Below are positions 1 to 9,848 of a DNA stretch of 32,474 bases, in pieces (within the stretch, counting starts at the first letter, position 1; the number at the start of each line of letters is the position of its first letter). Made by a program: the position numbers and the translations under genes. The notes beneath the pieces are model-generated. The model was not told the origin of the DNA and made no database searches. It saw only the letters and a program-made list of their open reading frames with translations. Source of the stretch: Fomitopsis serialis (Eukaryota > Basidiomycota > Agaricomycetes > Polyporales > Fomitopsidaceae); NCBI RefSeq assembly GCF_022376445.1, contig NW_025955389.1:1-32474 (forward strand), given 5' to 3'.

Positions 1-527
1 ATACTACCAGAAGGGCCACCATCTAGATTTCCCTTGCGTATCGCCTGAATTTGCGCTTGCTCCTGACTGACTCTGCTGATTTGTCTCAGACTGGCTCGCA
101 GCATCCTTCGCGGTCTTCGACGGGTTGCTTTCGGCGTTGTTCGTGTCATTCGCGCTGTCGCTGGCAGCTGTTCCGTTCCCGGTCGTAGACGAGCCCGCCG
201 GGTGCTTGCCCGGATCCTTCTTGCCGCCGCTGGGTGAAGCCTTTGAGGAAGGGCCACTGTTCTTCGCAGATGACCCCCAAGTGTTTGAACCGGCACCCTG
301 ACTGCGAGCAAACTTGTGCGAGTCTTGGTCGGACGAGGGCCGCCGGAGTAACTCTGCCCGTAATACGACGATCCATAACCTTGTTGAGTGCCTGGTTTCG
401 TCGAGCTTGGACCACTGCTGCTGCGAGAGTTGGGACGAGAAGAATTGTCGTGAGTGTGGCTATCCTTCGCCCTTCGCTCTTGGCACGATCGTGGAACCCG
501 CTGTTGGTGCTGCTTCCGTAGGTCCCG

Positions 528-3500
528 CTATGACGGAAATAGTCGCCAGAGGTGCTGCTCGAGTGAGGCTTCGACGACGCATCGGGACGGGTACTCCTGG
601 ACCCGTATTGCCAGTGCTCTGCGGCTTCGGACCGGGAGACGCATTGGAATGACTAGAAGCTCCGAACTTGGGCGGAAGCTTGGCGTCATATCTAAGCCTT
701 TCAAGAGGGTCCGACAAGGTATTGTAGCCTCCGTGACCATTAGAAACTTCTCCGCGACTCCTCCCTTCCAAAAAGTTCGGTTTCAGCTGAATGAGCGTCG
801 ACTTCGTGCTCAATCACACTGACCTTGTCCGGGTGGTGCTTCAGAGACTGTATCCGGTACGCCTTGCGGATCTCCGCTGTTGTGCAGCGCCGGTCAACGC
901 CTTCATGCAGCAAAGGATAGCAGTCAGCCCTAACAGAGTCGACCTTTCCTATCTCAGGCCAGACGCACCCAGGATCTCGTACCAATCCTTCACCTTGCTC
1001 TTCTCCCGCGCCGCGCGCTGCTCCGCATCGTCCAACTCGCTCTGCACCGTCCGCCTATCCGCCACACTTAGCTTCGTCGCATCCGCTTGTAACGCCGCTT
1101 TGAACTCCTGGATGGCGGATTCAAACAGCTCCAGTCCGACGTATATGCGGCCGCGGGTGACGATGATCTTGACGTTGTCAGGGTCCAGCTTCCCGGCTGC
1201 ATTCGCGTCCTTCAGCGCGTCAGGATGTTTGCCGATCTGTGCGTCAAAGGATTGAAGGTAAGTACAGCTGTCAACTCGAGAGAATCACTGTTCTGACTTT
1301 GAGCCTCGCCCTGGACCTGTTCAGAAGCAAGATCGCACGGATCCGCCCGCCGAACCCTTCCTCTTCCTTCTCGCCCACAAGCTGCATGCACACGACAATG
1401 GTGAGTCACGACGCCGATTAGATGTGAGAGGGCCGCAAACTGACGTTCAGGGCGCTCGTCCACTTTTCGATCGCAATGCTTGAGTCGCCGGTCTTGAAGC
1501 GAGAGTTCCCATCTTCTTTGAGGTCCATAACACCCTTGAATCGCACTCGCGCCGCTTTCTCCTCTCCGTTGTCAGGATCGAGCTTCAACGCGGCATTAAT
1601 CTGGTTCAATGCTTCTCCTAGGTCGGCCGTAAGGAACAAGACCAGGGCGTGCATGGACAGGGCTTCGATAGACTTTGGGTGCGCCACCAGGATCGTGCTA
1701 TGTCCGGCCATCTTGAGCACCAGCTGCAGACACCCGAGGAAGAACCACTCACGACGACACAGCCAGCGCCTCCGTCCACCTCGCCTCCGCAACATGCACC
1801 TCGACCTCCCAGCAACGCATCGCCACAGGCAATACTCCACCATCCTCCGTATAAGCCGTCGCGCACGCCTCGTACGCCGCCCTCGCCGCCTTCCACTGCC
1901 TGCGCGCCTTCGCGTTTTGGTACGCCTCCACGCTGCTCTCGATCGCGGACAGGCGCTTCTTCAGCGCGAGGGCGACCGCGTCGCCAGGGTCGATGGACAG
2001 CGCCTCCCGTATGGCGCACATGGCAGGCCCGTGCGACCCCAAGCATAGTCGGCAGCGAGCGATCTTGACGAGCACGGGCGCGGCGGTCATAGGCAACGCG
2101 GCCTTCAATAGCTCGTGAGCGCGCTGGAAGTCGGCCAGCGCAGCGGCGTGGTCCTTCCTCAGTGCATGCGCATCTCCGCGGCTCCTGAAGAACGCAGCGG
2201 CGTTGGGGTCTTTCGCTGCGCACCGTCGTGAACATCGTGATTGAATTCGAGGGGCAAAACGTACTGATGCACTGGCCGAAGAAGCGTATCGCCTGCTCCG
2301 TCTGCCCCGAGGCCAGGGCGCTCGTACCGCGAACCCACAGGCCCATCGCTATTTGGTCTCGCGAATACTCGACCGACGTCTGCTTCTCATGGGCTCGCGT
2401 CCGCGCGCACGCCGTGCAGGTGCACGCAGGCCCATGACCAGGATTCGTCCCCGTAGATGTCCGAGTAGAGTTGCCCGGGCCAGCGCCGGGAGGCGGCACG
2501 TTCTCTTTCTGCGGATGTTCATTGAAGCTGCTTCCGGTGGCCTTCGTACTGTCTTTCCTGACCAGCTTGCAGATGGAGCACGTACAAGAGCCTTCGTGCG
2601 CCTTGGCTTGGTCGGTGTTGGTGTCATTCGGAGCGGGCTTCGGAGGCGGCGGCGCCGTCTTCGTCGCTGACGGCTTCTCTTGGCCCTTGCATCTCTTGAC
2701 GAGATTGCATAGCATACACCTACAATTGGCCTCATGGCCAGCCGCAGGAACGGGTTCTTCAGCTCTATCGGGCGTGGGCTCTGGCTCTGGCTCCGGCTTC
2801 GACACCTTTGGTGTCCCTCGTTCAGGACGTGGAGGCGCCTCGGAGGGTTGTGTCTGGGGTGTAGCAGATGACGCAGACGGTGCGTTGCGCCGCCATTCCC
2901 TGAATGCATGACCACGGATATACGGTGTGAGAAGTTCCTCCCGTATATGCAGCAGGAATGATCCTTACGGAATCTCTTGTTCGGTCGCACCACGAGCCTC
3001 AGCAGTCGGTCGACGACCTGCGGCGTGATTAGTGGTCCAGTTCTTACTCTGCGGGTATACTGTGCGAAGCCGCTCACTTCGCTTCTTTTTCTTTGGGCAA
3101 CTGGTCGCGATATGGCCGATGTTCCCACATTTCTGCTCTGAAGTCAAGAAGGCAATGGGGATCGACTAACGCGCCCACTCACAAAGCAAGTGGACTTGGT
3201 ACACTGTGATAGGATATGGCCTTGATCGCCACACCCAACGCAAACGCGACCCCTCTGTCCGCGCCGTTGTGGACAGCCTGCGGACTGGTGTCCTGTTCCA
3301 CCACAGATTTTGCATTCCCATCTCTGCCCGGTCATGTGTCCTGAGCATGCACAGATAAATAAGGCCACGCGTCGACGCACCTCCGTATTGGTACACTCGT
3401 TGCTCTGGTGGCCTGTCTCGTTGCATAGGTAGCATCGCACTTGGGCCTCTCGCTGTTGTCTCGTACACTCCCAGTGACCATGGCCGCGCCCGGCGCATCT

Positions 3501-3648
3501 CCTGCAAGTCCATTCCTAGGTAAACGCTGGTGAACAAAGCTGCCGATGATGAGGCGATCTGGTGTTTACCCACTTCGCGTTTCTCGCACTCGCGCGGGAC
3601 GTGACCTGTCTCCCCACAACCTCCGCACTTCCTGTCCCTTCGAGGCAT
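528..3648 (-). CDS. CCHC zinc knuckle-TPR-J-domain fusion protein, copy 1 (frameshifted near the J-domain end)
   Basis: Twelve exons: 3648-3574, 3515-3381, 3323-3183, 3135-3078, 3017-2969, 2899-2265, 2215-1753, 1697-1445, 1381-1298, 1236-969, 900-824 and 764-528. The model stays open for about 824 codons, and exons 2-5 and 7-11 have the same lengths as in copy 2. Exons 1-5 encode CNBP/Gis2-like zinc knuckles (for example CGGCGETGHVPREC). Exon 6 has a Pro/Glu-rich linker and three H-x3-C-x-C-x2-C motifs. Exons 6-10 encode TPR-like helices, and exons 10-12 a J domain (DWYEILG, HHPDK), an Hsp70-stimulating module in known families. Compared with copy 2, one base is missing near 726-728, so the sequence after EKF leaves the J-domain frame. 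Another frame continues the J domain (NTLSDP) into a Ser/Gly-rich tail with further frame changes toward position 1. It is probably decaying, though an assembly error is possible. Its function is not known. Confidence 0.7.
2900..2968 (-). other. Intron joining the zinc-knuckle and TPR/J parts (copy 1)
   Basis: The zinc-knuckle frame appears to stop at CCG TAA (2970-2965), but those bases are a consensus donor, CC|GTAAGG. The acceptor is CATTCAG at 2900. Splicing rebuilds CC+G and enters the TPR/J frame in phase at 2899. Retaining the intron would give a zinc-knuckle-only protein of about 153 residues. Confidence 0.7.
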
Positions 3649-4032
3649 TACTTAGGCGCGATAATCACAGACAACTGTGAGCGACAGTGTCGAGCAGTCA
3701 GCTTTTCACGGCCAAGAACGAAGTGGCCGGATAGCAAAAGGTAGGACGCGAAGACCTATAGACGGACAAGGACTCGGATCATGTATATAGTGCACTCGTC
3801 GCTGGTCAGTCGCGACCCTGCTTCTAGAAAAATCCGCATTAGGTCGACCTGAAGAAAGGGTATCAACTGTCTACAAGAATGAGGAAAGTGAGCACCATTC
3901 TCGGACACTAGTGACAGCAGTACGACTTCGCACCTACTAGTACTATAGACAGCACGATCGCAGCGTCACATTGAAGACAAACTCCGTTCAGAAGATTGCC
4001 CAGGCGCAATTTAGCGACTGGCATGGATGCTG

Positions 4033-4131
4033 ATGACTACCGATGGCCAGCTGATCGACTTGAAAAGGTCAAATACTACGCCTCCAGGTAGACGCGCGTG
4101 TAACTTGGACTCGGAGAATACAAAAGAATGA
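4033..4131 (+). pseudogene. Remnant of the short divergent ORF, left arm
   Basis: A 32-codon frame starts MTTDGQLIDLK and ends in TGA. It matches the start of the longer frame at 14214 on the opposite strand in the right arm (DRDSQLIGLKG). Similarity at DNA level continues past the stop to about 4330 but with shifted frames and stops. It lies divergent from the zinc-knuckle gene, about 380 bp from its start codon. No family was recognised. It may be a broken gene or conserved upstream sequence with chance coding potential. Confidence 0.3.
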
Positions 4132-4537
4132 GATGATTCAGTGATGGCAGAGTGAAGTACGCGACGCGGAGTGCTCGACGACAACGAAAGGGCGGAAGGC
4201 GCCAGCATTTCCATATCGTAAAAAAGTCCGGCAATACCATCACTCCTAGAACGACGGCTCCCGACCAGTACACTCGCTTCCCAGCGCAGTGGCGAGAGCA
4301 GCCACGTCTCGTCCGCCTCGCTCGTCGCGGATATATTACACACTGCCAGCCAATCAAAAATGGGTCCAGAAGTGAGCGAGCAGACCTGTAGAGGAAACGT
4401 TGCGCCTCACTAGGACTGCTGCATGCTTGCGGGCCTGGACCTAGCGATACATGAGAGAAGGACCGTCATCTACACCGTGCCGCGGCCTCCGATGCAACGT
4501 GATTCATCTGGCAGGCTAAGCACCATGATGCCCCGCG

Positions 4538-6123
4538 CTAGCCATGGAGAGGCACTATGAAGGCTCTGATGGCCGCCGATGCCAGAAGGGCTGCTTCTGG
4601 GACAGGAGCTTGCCAGTCATCGATACAGATATATCTGATGTGCACGTCAGCGAGCCCCATGAATACATCTTGGGAGAGCACCGCGTGGAAGATGGAGATG
4701 GAGTCCGCCATGTCTCTATGTGCGTTGGCCTTCGCGTCGGGAAGGGAGAAGCCGTGTAGCTGGAGTTCGACCATTATGCTTCGCAGACATGGGCTTCCGA
4801 TTTGAGAGAAAATGGTTAGAAGAATTCTATAATCCCAAGACATAATGGGCGATGAAGGGGTGGAAAGGGCCACGAATAGATTTTCGAGGCTACTATTGTG
4901 TGGAACCATGGGCGGCATGGGGTCTGGGGAATGCTAAACGAACATGACGTTAGATATGGCATGCAATCAGTGGTCAACCGGCCATGCAAGGGATTGACTT
5001 ACCTGTGGAAGGCTCGAAACTGCAGGATCCCGGTGGCGTTCCCAACTGAGGCCCTTCCACACTGCACCAGACTCCCGTAGTAACTTCTGTACCGATTGTT
5101 GCAGTACAGGGGACGGCGTGTCCAAGAACGATATGTGCAGCTGCTGAAGCTGGCGACATCGGCGCGCATACAGTCCGAAGAACTTTGCAGCAAACGTCGA
5201 AGTCACCTGCAACAGATCGGCGGTCACATGCGCCGGACATCGTCGCTGTGGACCCAGAAGCAAGCAGACCAGGAATGTCGCCGAACGAAGGGCTCGGAAG
5301 TTCCCACTTGGGATCACCTGTGAGATGAACCTCGCGAAGAGCAGGGAACGCATGCAACAACGCTTCGAGTTCTGAGAATGAAAACATTTGGGACATCTGG
5401 AGTGTGAGATTGACGGTCGTCGAATACGAGGACAGCAGATCGACAACATTGTGACTTCAGGTTGCTGCACCGCGCTGGCCAGAGGCGCCAGCTGGATAGT
5501 GACTGGATCGAGATGGAGCATTTTGAGACTGGACAGAGCATTGATCATCGTCCGGATTTCGTCCGCGCGACGAAAGCGACATCGCGAGAGTTCCAAGTAG
5601 GTGACGGATGCGTAGTAGGTGAGGTAGGTGAAGAAGCTCATGTGAGGGCGCACCAGCGTCCAGTCCAGTCTCACAAACATGAGGTGCCACAAGCGCAACA
5701 GGAGACATCCAGGCACACGCACAGACATGCTGTGCGCATAGGGCTTCACAGGGTCGTCCCGGATCTCCAGGGCATGCAGAGCTCGCCCATACCGACCGTA
5801 CCCCCTGGACATGAGGACATGGACCAAGTCGCCCAAGGCTGTCGTACTCCGCATGACCGTACTCGAGCTGAGGTGACGCCTTGCAGTGGCATTATACCAA
5901 GCGGGGCAGACGAGGCAGCACCTGGTGAGCTGTACGGGTTCATCCCAGAGGAAGTCGGCCACGAGCTCGATGAGCTCCTGGGCCAGAATCGGGAACGTGC
6001 CTCTGTTTCGATCAGCGAGTAAATACGCTCACTCACAGTTGGTAAAATGCAACCGTACCTCGCATATATGGGTGTCCTGAAATTGACCTCAAAGTACCTG
6101 GCCGTATCTGTCTCTTTCGACAT
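4538..6123 (-). CDS. F-box domain protein (basidiomycete F-box/LRR-like)
   Basis: Three-exon model: 6123-6098, 6002-5003 and 4933-4538, giving 473 codons in phase. Splicing at 6097/6003 joins a short start exon (MSKETDTA) to the F-box. The second intron has a clean GTAAGT donor and TTTAG acceptor. Residues about 10-55 carry the polypore F-box pattern: LAQELIELVADFLWD, then RCCLVCPAWYN and RRHL. In known families this segment binds Skp1 in an SCF ubiquitin ligase; the rest is LRR-like and would recruit substrate. Between about 5445 and 5250 the natural-looking protein lies in another frame (for example LHAFPALREVHLTGDPK), flanked by two apparent compensating indels. The gene stays open but would carry about 65 scrambled residues. 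The substrate is unknown. Confidence 0.65.
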
Positions 6124-7023
6124 TCTGATAGGTCAACCAGGTGAGCTTACAACGAGAAGTCATTGGATGATCAAGAATGTACCTCGGAAAGGCGCCCCTC
6201 GTTCAGGATTCAGCAGTGCTATGGAAGTATGTAGTGGCCAGCAGGGTACGAACGTCACGGTCGTCCGACACACTGCGGAGTGCGCCTATACATACTGAAG
6301 CTGTGCAGCGTCACCATTCAATTTCAACGACTAATCTGGCAGAACCTCACCTTCGTATGCCAATGGGCACCAATGTGCATTGACAAATATGCAGCTTCGA
6401 ACGCGGGAATGGGATCGATGAAAGCCTGCAGACTCAGGGTGCCCTAGTAGTTGACAGCAAGGATGGGTCGGGATGATTGGTTCCAATATTTAAGTAAGGA
6501 GCGAGCTCGACCTGGCAACCGGCGACAGCTAGTCTCCCCTAGGCAGACCCTAAAGAAGACCTCTTTGAGTGGGGGAGAGGACGGCGACAGCGCCCCCGAG
6601 TCCGAGTCCGAGTCCGTCGGTGTGGCGAGTGGCTCAAGATCGACTCGTGCGTCTCCAGTTGGACAATGACTACGACTATCTCAGCTAAACATCTCGTAAT
6701 TACTAGTAATGTCAGAATGCTGAGTCCTTCTCACTGCAGAGCTTGACTGTAACGAGATACAGGTCATGTAACAAAAGATATACATACTATCCGACGTGAG
6801 CGGCGACTCGAAGGAAGCTCGCTCAAGCATTCGTCGTGATGTGATATTCGAGGGTAAAGATCGGTCCAAGCTATGGTCTAAAGTAGCACAAAAAGTCACA
6901 ATGGCATGCAGTGGGTTGGTAGTAAACGAAGACGTAAATGTATTCTATCCCAATAGAAACCGTAAGTCTCAATCGTCCCCAAGCCGAAGGCAATCCACGA
7001 AACGCTGCCCCGACCCAACACAC
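6124..7023. other. Intergenic, no gene recognised
   Basis: About 900 bases between the F-box start and the 3' end of MID1. Only short overlapping frames occur, none with a recognisable domain. A short GAGTCC repeat sits near 6597-6617. Both flanking genes are on the minus strand, so this should hold the F-box promoter and the MID1 3' UTR. Confidence 0.5.
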
Positions 7024-9104
7024 TCATACAACCCCCGGCCCGTTACACCACACGTTCCCCCACTGGTCTGTCCCCGCACCCGTCATGCCCCCGCCGACCA
7101 CGCCCTCCTCGCCCGTGTCCACGTAGCCCACGCCATAGCTCTGGCCCGCCGTGTACTGCGGCAGGGGGCACTGGAAGCCGAGGAACGGCGGGCACGCGCG
7201 GTCCGCGCCGTAGCACACCTCGAGGCACGGCAGCACCGCGGTGTAGTTCTTCGCGAACGGCGGCAGGTTCGGGTTCCGCGGGCTCGACGCGTTCTGCACC
7301 GCGAGCGCGGGCGTAGGCGTGATCAGCGGTTCCTGTGCCGTCCCCTGGCCGAACATCGACGTCGACGTGCTCGTGGCGGCTGCGGATGACGACGTCGTGG
7401 AGGTATACTCGGCGCAGCGCGGGAGCGACACGATGCAGAGCCAGTTGCGGTACGCCGCCTGGCAGTCCGCGCACGTCACGATGGGGCTGTAGAGGTCGCG
7501 CCCGCACGCAAGCGTCGTGAGCATGACCGTGAAGTTCGTGAGGCCGCTGATCAGGTTGTCGGTGAACGCGCTGGGCAGCTCGGCCGCGGTCACGCCCGTA
7601 GCGGGGTTGTCGTTACCCAGCGGCGCCGCGTAGCCGATCGAGGGGCAGAACGGGAGACCATACACGATCGGACAGGCGAACGCAGCTGCACAGGCGAGTC
7701 AGCGAAGACCAAGATATCGGGCGGATGAGACGTACGAGACTTCGTGGAGAAGTATATCGGTGCGGTGACCTGCGTCTCGTTCTTCACTGCATACACAGTA
7801 TAGTTTGTCATTGGGACTAAACCGTTCACAAACCACTGCCATCGCCAGCCGCCCGTGTCACGTAGCCAGAGTCCTTCGCTCTGCGCCGAGGCGAGTAAGC
7901 GCCCGACGTTGTTCGCCGAGCCACGAAACGCACAACCAGTCCGCGGGAGCGTCATGAACGCTGAAGATGTCGTGGCCGCGATGAAGAGGGAGTACTCGGG
8001 GGGAGATGGTGGCTCCGGAGGGAAAGTCTGGTTCGCTGCTGGGAGCGTGTAGTTCGGATATGATGGCGCGGAGATGCTTGGAGGAGAGAACGGGGGAGAG
8101 AACATGAGTACCTGGTTCGCAGTGCTATCACTGAACAATGGTAGCTCGTCCAGAACCTGGTGCATTGGACCTGTGAACCGAGTCAGATGAGTTGAGGTGG
8201 AATGGATACAAAACGTGCAGAACAAGGCCGGCAAAGCAAGCTATCCGCTCACTGGGAAACGCCACCTATTCCACACGTACTGTAACGTTTCGACCATTGG
8301 TTCGGTCACAGGTCGTACCCTCCCTCGAACTAGAATTTCAGTTCACATGTCACAGGTCACAGAGGGGTCCGAACTCAGGATTCCCGTAGGCGGTCACAGG
8401 TATACGAATGCATTTTCGGGTCTGCGGCGCAGTGCTGGCAAAGGCGGTCACCCGCCGCCTGCCCCGGCCACCGGCGAACTATCCAAGTTCTGTGGTCACA
8501 GGTCACCAGGCCCTGTGAACTGGGGATTTCGCCAGTTCGTTGGTCATCACACCCCGCGAACCTATGGTCGAAACGTTACAGTATATGCTCCGAGGACAGC
8601 CGCAAATCCTGAGGATGTTCTCGAGTATAGCGGTGAGGAATGGCGGCGCGATGGCTCAGCAAGCCTGGACACCTGCCTTGGCAGATGAGAAGTACACTAC
8701 GAGAACAGCATCAGCTAGGAAACACGCTCACCATCATCGGAAACACCCACTTCGAACGACATATCCGTCGCATTGTATACGGCGAGCACGCCCGAGCTCG
8801 TAACCTGCACCGTTAGGTTCCCGAGCGAGTACCCGTCGAGCTCAAGTTCGAACACATCTTCTCCGAGATCGTCTGGTCCTGGCGACATTACGGAGCCATT
8901 TGAGACGAAGAATCGAGGAGTAGCTGATTGTTGGTACGAGCATAGTGCTACAGACACAGAGACGGGCCTCTGAGATGTCGGTAACGAGTAAGTAAGCGGC
9001 GAGGTCGTCGCAGAGACCGTTTGTAACTGGTTGAGGACTAGCTGCGTATCTGCCAGGACGAGCCATGCTTGAGCAAGACATAACAGAGTTCTTGGCAGAA
9101 GCAT
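7024..9104 (-). CDS. MID1: Mid1-type regulatory subunit of the Cch1 plasma-membrane calcium channel
   Basis: Exons 9104-8732, 8170-7736 and 7685-7024 give 489 residues in phase. The ATG at 9104 is the first in frame after a TAA and opens a signal peptide (MLLPRTLLCLAQAW). The protein has many N-glycosylation sequons and a Cys-rich C-terminal half with the Mid1 signature: FACPIVYGLPFCPSIGYA, then CADCQAAYRNWLC, SLPRCAEY and CLEVCYG. In yeast Mid1 pairs with Cch1 for calcium influx during mating and stress; that role is assumed here by homology. Length is close to yeast Mid1 (548 residues). Intron 1 is 561 nt, about ten times the local norm, and contains a MITE-like insertion. The gene is divergent from the saccharopine dehydrogenase gene. 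Confidence 0.88.
8280..8581. mobile_element. MITE-like element with TA target duplication inside MID1 intron 1
   Basis: A 302-bp non-coding element. Both ends read inward as CTGTAACGTTTCGACCAT, followed by one mismatch and GGTTCG, giving an imperfect 25-bp terminal inverted repeat. It is flanked by TA at 8278-8279 and 8582-8583, as expected for Tc1/mariner-type (Stowaway-like) insertion. The interior has several GGTCACAGG motifs (near 8304, 8350, 8392 and 8494) in one orientation. It encodes no transposase, so it would be non-autonomous. It lies wholly within the intron, so MID1 coding sequence is unaffected. Confidence 0.8.
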
Positions 9105-9165
9105 TAGGGTGGGCGATGGGGGCAATGTTGACGAGCGGGAAGCTTGGGATTGGGATGTACAGTAC

Positions 9166-9282
9166 TCAAGATGCGCTCTCAGGAGGAGGAGGAGGAGGAG
9201 GAGGAGGAGGAGGAGGGAAGGACGCGTTGGACGCTGGTTGCTCGGTTACAGCTGGTTGAAACTCAGACAATATGACACCCAT
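9166..9282 (-). promoter_or_regulatory. Upstream ORF with polyproline tract in the MID1 leader
   Basis: A 38-codon ORF (starts MGVILSEFQPAV) ends 61 nt before the MID1 start codon, in a different frame. It includes about 12 consecutive prolines from the CCT/AGG microsatellite. If transcription starts upstream of 9282, the uORF would be translated first and its polyproline run could slow ribosomes. The transcription start is not known. Confidence 0.35.
9181..9216. repeat. Trinucleotide microsatellite (AGG)12
   Basis: Twelve perfect AGG units on the plus strand, in the presumed MID1 5' leader. On the minus strand they encode the proline run of the upstream ORF. Its length is likely to vary between strains. 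Confidence 0.9.
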
Positions 9283-9848
9283 AATATCCTAATGATCAAC
9301 TAACTTACTCAATACTGTTGAATCATACCAGTGTCTTCGTCTGACCTGACTACCTACAGTCTACGTATCTGACCCTCGTGTGAGACACAGACTCAAATGA
9401 TCAGCAATTTATGCAACGCCGAGGAGCCTGGAGGGTAGCATCAACCGAGCATCAACTGGCAGCGCCAAGCCAGACAGCTGCAGCATCATATCATGCGAAG
9501 CGCGTCCGCGACACGCGCTGAGACGCGACGTTTCGCGCGCTCTCAGCCGTCGACCGACGCTGCAGCGTAATTATAACGGCGACAAAATGAACGACAACAG
9601 CCACGAACACGCCGAGCATACCATTGTGTTCTGCGAGCCGGGGTTTGCTTACTTGCGCGGTGTGGTCGGGACTGGGCTGCTTCAGCTCAGTTGCCTCAGG
9701 GGTGGCGTCGCGCTCGCGCTCGGATCATGTTCAAAGTCTTCTCCCTCCGTCATGCAAGCGCAGACAGCTGAGACACCACTCGCCAATTCCGAGACGCGGC
9801 AAGCCTTGACCGCTCCTTTCCAGCCTTTGTCAATGACCTCCATCATCC
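9283..9848. promoter_or_regulatory. Shared upstream region of divergent MID1 and the saccharopine dehydrogenase gene
   Basis: About 570 bases between two divergent genes. It has a GC-rich stretch near 9495-9545 with repeated CGCG and a TATA-like TAATTATAA near 9568-9576. A 107-codon frame beginning at 9587 overlaps the downstream start codon in another frame and has no recognisable homology. No specific transcription-factor site is claimed. Confidence 0.4.

Larger units (their letters stand above)
665..4330. repeat. Left arm of a large gene-bearing inverted duplication
   Basis: Read on the minus strand, this stretch matches 13900-17720 on the plus strand through exons, introns and the 5' flank. 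Non-coding matches include the stretch around 3800-3850 against 14410-14460 and the stretch around 3885-3920 against 14335-14375. Similarity fades near 4330. At the other end it stops just after the J domain near 665. The copies differ by many substitutions and small indels, so this is not a fresh duplication. The spacer is about 9.6 kb and contains three other genes. No transposase, terminal repeat or clear target duplication was seen at the ends. Confidence 0.75.

Noticed and set aside
1618..2805. 395-codon minus-strand ORF
   Set aside because: It reads through an intron at 2264-2216 and then runs in the wrong frame; only its first part is coding.
2965..3648. Zinc-knuckle frame as a retroelement Gag remnant
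   Set aside because: No protease, reverse transcriptase or integrase motifs nearby, no LTRs, six knuckles, many introns, and it splices in phase to TPR/J exons in both copies.
6003..6037. 34-nt intron starting at GTGAGT upstream of the F-box
   Set aside because: Too short for this genome; the 95-nt intron 6097-6003 uses the same acceptor and gives an ATG in frame.
8280..8581. GGTCACAGG repeats as a CRISPR array
   Set aside because: Units are short, irregularly spaced and imperfect, and lie between transposon-like inverted ends in a eukaryotic intron.
8197..8688. 163-codon ORF in the MID1 intron
   Set aside because: It spans the MITE-like element including its inverted ends and shows no protein similarity.
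9065..9303. Poly-Gly or poly-Arg proteins on the plus strand
   Set aside because: Produced by the AGG microsatellite and antisense to the MID1 leader.
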